NCBI RefSeq assembly: GCF_026672545.1
Contig: NZ_JAPPRJ010000009.1
Span: 186,001 to 250,000, forward strand
DNA length: 64,000 nucleotides
Source of the DNA: Rhizobium sp. SL86
Lineage (GTDB): Bacteria > Pseudomonadota > Alphaproteobacteria > Rhizobiales > Rhizobiaceae
Reading direction: 5' to 3'
Under the pieces are notes generated by a model. It searched no databases and was not told the origin of the DNA. It saw nothing but the letters and a program-made list of their open reading frames with translations. Position 1 is the first letter of the stretch. The number at the start of each line of letters is the position of its first letter. Shown in pieces: positions 58,693 through 64,000 of this stretch. Made by a program: the position numbers and the translations under genes.

Positions 58693-59478
58693 ATGAATCT
58701 CAACACGCCGCAGTTTTCGACCTTCACCCATCAGGGCCTTCGGCTGGCCTATTTCGAGGAAGGCGATCCCGCCGGCGAACCGATCCTGCTGATCCACGGT
58801 TTTGCCTCGACGGCGAACGTCAACTGGGTGCATCCTGGCTGGCTCAAGACGCTCGCAGATGCCGGCTACCGGGTGATTGCCCTCGACAACCGCGGGCATG
58901 GCGCAAGCGACAAGCCGCGTGAGGTGGATGCCTACCGGCCCTGGGTGATGGCAGAGGATGCGATGGCCCTCCTCGATCATCTGGCCCTGCCGGATGCCCA
59001 TCTGATGGGCTATTCGATGGGCGCGCGGATCTCGACCTTTGCGACGCTCGCGCATCCGGGCCGCGTGCGCTCGTTGGTTCTGGGCGGTCTCGGTATCGGC
59101 ATGACCGATGGTGTTGGCGACTGGGATCCGATCGCCGATGCGCTGCTGGCGCCCTCGCTGGAGGATGTCACCCATGCCAGGGGTCGGATGTTCCGCGCCT
59201 TTGCCGACCAGACGAAGAGTGACCGGGAAGCGCTTGCCGCCTGTATCCGTGGCTCGCGCGATCTGGTCTCCCGCGCCGACATGGGCCGTATCGACGTGCC
59301 GACCCTGATCGGTGTCGGAACGAAGGACGACATCGCCGGATCGCCGCAGGAACTCGCGGCACTGATGCCGAATGCGCGGGCGCTCGACATTCCGAACCGC
59401 GACCACATGCTGGCGGTCGGTGACCGGGTGTTCAAGGCTGCGGTTCTGGAGTTCCACCGCGAGATCGGCGGGCGCTGA
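58693..59478 (+). CDS. Alpha/beta hydrolase
   Basis: The 261-residue protein has the alpha/beta-hydrolase fold: L-L-I-H-G-F-A-S near residue 33 (oxyanion region), the nucleophile elbow M-G-Y-S-M-G-A with Ser near residue 107, an Asp in G-V-G-T-K-D-D and a His in I-P-N-R-D-H-M. The substrate is not known. A short gap separates it from cysE, which has its own promoter. Confidence 0.9.
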   Translation: MNLNTPQFSTFTHQGLRLAYFEEGDPAGEPILLIHGFASTANVNWVHPGWLKTLADAGYRVIALDNRGHGASDKPREVDAYRPWVMAEDAMALLDHLALPDAHLMGYSMGARISTFATLAHPGRVRSLVLGGLGIGMTDGVGDWDPIADALLAPSLEDVTHARGRMFRAFADQTKSDREALAACIRGSRDLVSRADMGRIDVPTLIGVGTKDDIAGSPQELAALMPNARALDIPNRDHMLAVGDRVFKAAVLEFHREIGGR

Positions 59479-59502
59479 AAAATGCCGGCCGTTCCGCCGC
59501 CA

Positions 59503-59531
59503 TTGGTGTTTGTGTAATACTGTTCTATATA
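59503..59531 (+). promoter_or_regulatory. Promoter of cysE
   Basis: TTGGTG (59503-59508) and TATATA (59526-59531) are 17 bases apart, 31 bases before the cysE ATG. Confidence 0.55.
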
Positions 59532-59561
59532 ATGCGCTCTGGCGCGAACGAGGATATTGCC

Positions 59562-60386
59562 ATGGTGGCACGCACTGACATTCGTTCCGCGGAGCCTGTG
59601 GCCTCCGTGGATCCGATCTGGGACACCCTCCGTCAGGAGGCAAGGGCAGGGGCCGAGCGTGATCCGCTGCTGGCGGCCTTCCTCTATTCGACGGTGCTGA
59701 ACCACCGGTCCCTCGAAGACTGCGTGATCCACCGGATCTGCGAGCGTCTCGACCATCCCGATCTCCAGGCGGTGCTGCTGCGCCAGACCTTTGAGGAAAT
59801 GCAGGCGGACTGGCCGGAATGGGGTGCCATCCTGCGGGTGGACATCCAGGCCTATTACGACCGTGATCCGGCCTGCATGCGTTTCCTGGAGCCGGTTCTC
59901 TATTTCAAGGGCTTCCATGCGATCCAGACCCATCGTCTGGCGCACTGGCTGCTGAAGCGCGACCGGCGCGATTTTGCCATGTATCTGCAGAGCCGTGCAT
60001 CGAGCGTCTTCCAGACGGACATCAATCCGGCAGCCCGGATAGGTCGTGGCGTGTTCCTCGACCATGCGACGGGTTTCGTTGTCGGCGAGACTGCGGTCAT
60101 CGGCGACAATGTCTCCATCCTCCATGGTGTCACCCTGGGTGGCACGGGCAAGGAAGGCGCGGACCGTCATCCGAAGATCGGTAACGGTGTGTTGATCGGT
60201 GCGGGCGCCAAGATCCTCGGCAATATCGAGATCGGGCATTGCTCGCGTGTGGCGGCCGGCTCCGTCGTGCTGAAGCCTGTTCCGCCGAAGACCACCGTTG
60301 CCGGCGTTCCGGCCAAGGTGGTGGGAGAGGCAGGGTGTTCGGAACCGTCGCGGTTGATGGACCAGATGTTGCGTTCGGAGGATTGA
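59562..60386 (+). CDS. cysE: Serine O-acetyltransferase
   Basis: CysE makes O-acetylserine for cysteine synthesis. The 274-residue protein has a helical N-terminal domain and a left-handed beta-helix: F-L-D-H-A-T-G-F-V-V-G-E-T-A-V-I-G-D near residue 168, then H-G-V-T-L-G-G-T-G with the catalytic His, and A-G-V-P-A-K-V-V-G near the end. The ATG at 59562 follows GAGGA; the ten codons before it are leader. DUF3126 follows downstream, as in other rhizobia. Confidence 0.96.
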   Translation: MVARTDIRSAEPVASVDPIWDTLRQEARAGAERDPLLAAFLYSTVLNHRSLEDCVIHRICERLDHPDLQAVLLRQTFEEMQADWPEWGAILRVDIQAYYDRDPACMRFLEPVLYFKGFHAIQTHRLAHWLLKRDRRDFAMYLQSRASSVFQTDINPAARIGRGVFLDHATGFVVGETAVIGDNVSILHGVTLGGTGKEGADRHPKIGNGVLIGAGAKILGNIEIGHCSRVAAGSVVLKPVPPKTTVAGVPAKVVGEAGCSEPSRLMDQMLRSED

Positions 60387-60512
60387 TAGCGCCTTCGCGC
60401 TCGCCTTTGCGCAGCGGCAAGTCGTGCGGGGATGACGGGCCGTTGCGCTTTACTTTCGCACTTGTCCCGTGCCAAAAGCCACCGCAATGCGAACGCTGAC
60501 GGAGAAAAACCA

Positions 60513-60716
60513 GTGAAAGCCGAAGAGATCAAGAAGCTGGACGCCTATTTCAAGCGGGTGTTCAACCCTTCGATGAGCGTGAAAGCGCGCCCGAGAAAGG
60601 ACGATTCCGCCGAGGTCTACGCCGGCGACGAATTTCTCGGTGTTGTCTATGTCGACGACGAGGACGATGATCGGTCCTACAACTTTTCGATGGCGATCCT
60701 CGACGTCGATCTGTGA
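60513..60716 (+). CDS. DUF3126 family protein
   Basis: The 67-residue acidic protein begins with a GTG behind GGAG. The segment I-K-K-L-D-A-Y-F-K-R-V-F and the F-L-G-V-V-Y-V-D-D-E-D-D-D-R-S-Y region are typical of DUF3126, found next to cysE in many alphaproteobacteria. Its role is unknown. Confidence 0.88.
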   Translation: MKAEEIKKLDAYFKRVFNPSMSVKARPRKDDSAEVYAGDEFLGVVYVDDEDDDRSYNFSMAILDVDL

Positions 60717-60749
60717 CGTCGATCGGTCGGCAATCGACAATGACTGTCC

Positions 60750-60779
60750 TGGGGCCCTTCGTGGCCCCATTCTTTTTTG
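60750..60779 (+). terminator. Terminator after the DUF3126 gene
   Basis: TGGGGCC and GGCCCCA form a stem with a CTTCGT-type loop, followed by TTCTTTTTT, 33 bases after the stop. Confidence 0.9.
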
Positions 60780-60860
60780 TGTTTCGTCAAAGCTCTCCCC
60801 GCTTTTTAGGGGCTACGAAAATAAATCGAAAATGTTAACGCTTGCACAGCCTTGCGCGGG

Positions 60861-60902
60861 TTGACTTTCGCACTGCGGAATCATTGTATTCGCAACTGCG
60901 AA
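60861..60902 (+). promoter_or_regulatory. Phasin promoter with two dyad operators
   Basis: TTGACT (60861-60866) and TTGTAT (60884-60889) are 17 bases apart. Two similar dyads lie on it: TTCGCACTGCGGAA at 60867-60880, filling the spacer, and TTCGCAACTGCGAA at 60889-60902, covering the end of the -10 box and the start site. They are 22 bases apart, two helical turns. Occupation would block transcription. A repressor such as PhaR, which controls phasin genes in related bacteria, is the inferred ligand. Confidence 0.6.
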
Positions 60903-60924
60903 CCAACCCCTCAGGAGGCGGAGA

Positions 60925-61275
60925 ATGTTCAATCTCGACGAAGCCAGCCGTAAAAGCAAAGAAACGGTGGACGGCATGATGCGCAGTTATTCGGACATGA
61001 TGAAGGGTTTTCAGGCGATCGCCTCGGAAGCTGGCGATTACCAGAAGAAGTCCTTCCAGGAGATGGTGAGCTATATGGAACAGCTCACCTCCGCCCGGAG
61101 CGTTGAAGCTGTCTACGAAGTGCAGACGAAGTTTGCCAAGACGGCCTACGAAAGCTTCCTGGCGGAATCCATGAAGCTCAGCGAAATGTATGCCGATCTG
61201 GCCAAGAGCGCCTACAAGCCTTACGAGGCACCGATGATGAAGGCGACAGCCGTCGTGTCTTCGCAGGCGGCCTGA
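60925..61275 (+). CDS. Phasin family protein
   Basis: The 116-residue, helical, amphipathic protein has a charged N-terminus and an F-Q-A-I-A-S-E-A-G-D-Y-Q-K-K-S-F segment typical of the phasin_2 family. Phasins coat PHA granules and control their number and size. An AGGAGG ribosome-binding sequence lies seven bases before the ATG. The phaC gene at 31.5-33.4 kb shows that the organism makes polyhydroxyalkanoate. Confidence 0.92.
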   Translation: MFNLDEASRKSKETVDGMMRSYSDMMKGFQAIASEAGDYQKKSFQEMVSYMEQLTSARSVEAVYEVQTKFAKTAYESFLAESMKLSEMYADLAKSAYKPYEAPMMKATAVVSSQAA

Positions 61276-61314
61276 CGCGCACGCGTCTGCCCGCCACCAG
61301 GCGACAAAAATTCG

Positions 61315-61353
61315 AAGGGCCGGTCGGCACGCAACGTGCGACCGGCCCTTTTT
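61315..61353 (+). terminator. Terminator of the phasin gene
   Basis: AAGGGCCGGTCG and CGACCGGCCCTTTTT form a 12-base stem with an inner GCACG/CGTGC extension and a T5 run, 39 bases after the stop. Confidence 0.92.
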
Positions 61354-61532
61354 GATTCCGGCGCCTCTCCGGGAGGTCGATTTTCCTGTTCCGGGCAAGG
61401 CTAGTCATGGAATAGTGATTGCGCCTTGGAGCAAGGGGCTTAAAATCAGCGGATGGCGAACTAAATAAAAGCGTCTGATGTTCGGTTTCACATGGCTGCT
61501 GTGTCCGCGAAGCCGGATGATGGGGAATAGAA

Positions 61533-61889
61533 ATGATGATCGCAGAGCCGATCTTAATGCAGAACGAAAAGGACGATCACGGCGACAACGGCAATCGGGG
61601 CACGTCGGTCATCACCCGCACGAAGCCCAAGACGAAACGGCCGAACCTCTACCGCGTCCTTCTTCTGAATGACGATTACACGCCTATGGACTTCGTCATT
61701 CATATTCTGGAGCGTTTTTTCCAGAAAGACCGCGAAGCGGCCACCCGCATCATGCTGCACGTGCACCATCATGGCGTCGGCGAGTGTGGGATCTTTACGT
61801 ATGAGGTTGCTGAGACCAAGGTGAGCCAGGTCATGGATTTTGCCCGCCAGCACCAGCATCCGCTGCAATGTGTCATGGAAAAGAAGTGA
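61533..61889 (+). CDS. clpS: ATP-dependent Clp protease adaptor ClpS
   Basis: ClpS delivers N-degron substrates to ClpAP. The 118-residue protein has the core L-L-N-D-D-Y-T-P-M-D-F-V near residues 45-56 and H-H-H-G-V-G-E-C-G-I-F near residues 78-88. The N-terminal 35 residues are flexible and polar. clpA follows after nine bases. Confidence 0.97.
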   Translation: MMIAEPILMQNEKDDHGDNGNRGTSVITRTKPKTKRPNLYRVLLLNDDYTPMDFVIHILERFFQKDREAATRIMLHVHHHGVGECGIFTYEVAETKVSQVMDFARQHQHPLQCVMEKK

Positions 61890-61898
61890 GGACCGCAC

Positions 61899-64000
61899 GT
61901 GCCAACATTTTCGCCGAGTCTTGAAAAGGCGCTGCATCAGGCACTGACGTTCGCCAATGAGCGGCACCACGAATATGCAACGCTGGAACACCTGCTCCTG
62001 GCCTTGATCGACGACGCTGACGCGGCCGCCGTGATGGGAGCCTGCAATGTGGATCTCGAAGCCCTGCGCAAGACGGTTTCGGACTACGTTGATAACGATC
62101 TTTCCAACCTCGTGACCGGTTATGACGAGGATTCGAAGCCGACCTCCGGTTTCCAGCGCGTCATCCAGCGCGCCGTCATCCACGTTCAGTCCTCCGGTCG
62201 CGAAGAAGTGACCGGTGCCAACGTGCTGGTGGCGATCTTTGCCGAACGCGAAAGCCATGCCGCCTATTTCCTGCAGGAGCAGGAGATGACGCGCTACGAC
62301 GCCGTCAACTATATCTCGCATGGAATCGGCAAGCGGCCGGGCGCATCCCAGGTCCGTCCGCCGCGTGGCGTCGACGAGGGTGAAGCCGATGCGAAGGCTT
62401 CGCGCGGCGATCAGGACGAAAGTGCCGGCAAGAAGGCGCCGGACGCGCTGAAGGCCTATTGCGTCAACCTGAACGAAAAAGCCAAGAATGGTCGGATCGA
62501 TCCGCTGATCGGCCGCCACGATGAGGTCAACCGCACCATCCAGGTCCTGTGCCGCCGGTCAAAGAACAACCCGCTCTACGTGGGTGACCCGGGCGTCGGC
62601 AAGACGGCGATCGCCGAAGGTCTCGCCAAGCGGATCGTGGAAGGCAAGGTGCCGGAAGCGCTCGCCGATGCGACGATCTTTTCGCTCGACATGGGCACGC
62701 TGCTTGCCGGCACGCGCTATCGCGGTGATTTCGAGGAACGTCTGAAGCAGGTCGTCAAGGAACTGGAAGAATATCCGGGCGCCGTGCTGTTCATCGACGA
62801 GATCCACACCGTCATCGGTGCCGGGGCGACCTCCGGCGGCGCGATGGATGCCTCGAACCTGTTGAAGCCGGCGCTCTCCTCCGGCGCGATCCGCTGCATC
62901 GGTTCGACCACTTACAAGGAATACCGCCAGTTCTTCGAAAAGGACCGGGCGCTCGTTCGCCGTTTCCAGAAGATCGACGTCAACGAGCCGTCGATCGATG
63001 ACGCGATCGAGATCATGAAGGGCCTGAAGCCGTATTTCGAGGAATACCACAAGCTCCGTTATACGAATGAGGCGATCAAGTCGGCCGTCGAACTCTCGGC
63101 CCGCTATATCTCGGACCGCAAGCTGCCGGACAAGGCGATCGACGTGATCGACGAAACAGGGGCGGCCCAGATGCTGCTGCCGGCCTCCAAGCGGCGCAAG
63201 CTGATCACCGAAAAGGAGATCGAGGTTACGATCGCCACCATGGCCCGCATTCCGCCGAAGACGGTGTCCAAGGATGACGAGATGGTTCTCGCCAATCTGG
63301 AAAAGGAACTGCGCTCCGTCGTCTACGGTCAGGACAAGGCGATCGAGGCCTTGGCCACCGCGATCAAGCTGGCGCGTGCCGGCCTTCGTGAACCGAACAA
63401 GCCGATCGGCTCCTACGTCTTCTCCGGCCCGACCGGCGTCGGCAAGACGGAAGTGGCCAAGCAGCTTGCCTCGTCGCTTGGCGTTGAGCTGCTGCGTTTC
63501 GACATGTCGGAATACATGGAGCGGCACACGGTTTCCCGTCTGCTCGGTGCACCTCCCGGTTATGTCGGTTTCGACCAGGGCGGCCTGCTGACCGACCAGG
63601 TCGACCAGCATCCGCATTCGGTCGTGTTGCTCGACGAAATCGAGAAGGCGCATCCGGACATCTACAACATCCTGTTGCAGGTGATGGACCATGGCTCGCT
63701 GACGGATCACAACGGCAAGAAGATCGACTTCCGCAACGTGATCCTGATCATGACGACCAATGCGGGTGCCGCCGAAATGGCCAAGGCCGCAATCGGTTTC
63801 GGTTCGTCGAAGCGCACCGGTGAGGACGAGGAGGCGATCAACCGCCTGTTCACGCCGGAATTCCGCAACCGTCTGGACGCGATCATCCCCTTCGCGCCGC
63901 TGCCGACCGAGGTCATCCATCAGGTCGTCCAGAAGTTCGTCATGCAGTTGGAGACCCAGCTCTCCGAACGCAACGTCACCTTCGACCTGCACCAGGATGC
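61899..64000 (+). CDS. clpA: ATP-dependent Clp protease ATP-binding subunit ClpA (3' end outside window)
   Basis: ClpA unfolds proteins for the ClpP peptidase. The gene starts with a GTG behind GAGGA and runs off the end of the window after 700 codons; about 130 residues are missing. The N domain spans residues 1-150. Two AAA modules follow: Walker A G-D-P-G-V-G-K-T near residues 228-235 with V-L-F-I-D-E-I-H, and G-P-T-G-V-G-K-T near residues 510-517 with V-V-L-L-D-E-I-E-K. The first gene of the pair is clpS. Confidence 0.97.
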   Translation, partial: MPTFSPSLEKALHQALTFANERHHEYATLEHLLLALIDDADAAAVMGACNVDLEALRKTVSDYVDNDLSNLVTGYDEDSKPTSGFQRVIQRAVIHVQSSGREEVTGANVLVAIFAERESHAAYFLQEQEMTRYDAVNYISHGIGKRPGASQVRPPRGVDEGEADAKASRGDQDESAGKKAPDALKAYCVNLNEKAKNGRIDPLIGRHDEVNRTIQVLCRRSKNNPLYVGDPGVGKTAIAEGLAKRIVEGKVPEALADATIFSLDMGTLLAGTRYRGDFEERLKQVVKELEEYPGAVLFIDEIHTVIGAGATSGGAMDASNLLKPALSSGAIRCIGSTTYKEYRQFFEKDRALVRRFQKIDVNEPSIDDAIEIMKGLKPYFEEYHKLRYTNEAIKSAVELSARYISDRKLPDKAIDVIDETGAAQMLLPASKRRKLITEKEIEVTIATMARIPPKTVSKDDEMVLANLEKELRSVVYGQDKAIEALATAIKLARAGLREPNKPIGSYVFSGPTGVGKTEVAKQLASSLGVELLRFDMSEYMERHTVSRLLGAPPGYVGFDQGGLLTDQVDQHPHSVVLLDEIEKAHPDIYNILLQVMDHGSLTDHNGKKIDFRNVILIMTTNAGAAEMAKAAIGFGSSKRTGEDEEAINRLFTPEFRNRLDAIIPFAPLPTEVIHQVVQKFVMQLETQLSERNVTFDLHQD

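Noticed and set aside
62559..63992. Minus-strand frame of 477 codons opposite clpA
   Set aside because: It is a shadow of the conserved ClpA coding sequence.

Overview
The window comes from a high-GC alphaproteobacterial chromosome and most resembles the Rhizobiaceae (Rhizobium/Agrobacterium group). The evidence is a fused secDF, the general amino-acid permease aapJQMP, the surE-pcm-LysM/M23 lipoprotein block, a DUF1127 gene, bacterial relatives of mitochondrial complex I subunits and assembly factors, a polyhydroxyalkanoate (PHA) synthase with a phasin, and clpS-clpA. Almost all of it is core chromosome. I see no transposase, phage gene or CRISPR array. Taxonomy and gene names are inferred from reading the proteins; no database search was run.

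Region by region. 1-5.4 kb: protein export and translation (tatC, serS), then surE-pcm and an NlpD-like lipoprotein. 5.4-10.8 kb: a DUF815 ATPase on the minus strand, then yajC-secDF followed by relatives of the complex I assembly factors NDUFAF3 and NDUFAF6. 10.8-17.8 kb: trmFO, a glutathione S-transferase, icd, two paralogous secreted proteins, a TrmJ-type methyltransferase and murI. 17.9-25.4 kb: a 36-residue small ORF, a DUF1127 gene with a CCUCCC-hairpin 3' element, a frameshifted acetyltransferase gene, a VOC protein with a WYL regulator, a LysE exporter, a HerA-like ATPase, pepT and a TerC-family protein. 25.6-33.4 kb: rpsD, sthA, a PemK-like/Phd toxin-antitoxin pair, then phaC-sfsA-map-radC on the minus strand. 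33.5-38.9 kb: an aminotransferase, hom and recJ. 38.9-42.9 kb: three tRNA-Glu copies, each with its own promoter, gloA, a double cold-shock protein, a DUF192 protein, and tRNA-Pro and tRNA-Arg on either side of an NDUFS4 relative. 43-51 kb: the most accessory-looking part, holding a 6.2-kb autotransporter gene made of glycine-rich repeats and a secreted beta-rich protein behind an AT-rich promoter region. 51-64 kb: aapJQMP, metC, an FAD monooxygenase, an NDUFS6-type zinc protein, a hydrolase, cysE, DUF3126, a phasin with a double-dyad promoter, clpS and the start of clpA.

Themes. Four bacterial relatives of complex I accessory or assembly proteins lie in one window (9.5-10.8, 42.5 and 58.3 kb). 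PHA metabolism appears twice: the synthase at 31.5 kb and the phasin at 60.9 kb. Sulfur amino-acid metabolism (metC, cysE, hom), amino-acid uptake (aap) and regulated proteolysis (clpSA, map, pepT) make up much of the rest. The most interesting non-coding signals are the post-DUF1127 hairpins, the phasin operators, the hairpin leader before the TerC gene, the palindrome before the toxin-antitoxin pair, and the CCTAA cluster at 50.2-50.4 kb.
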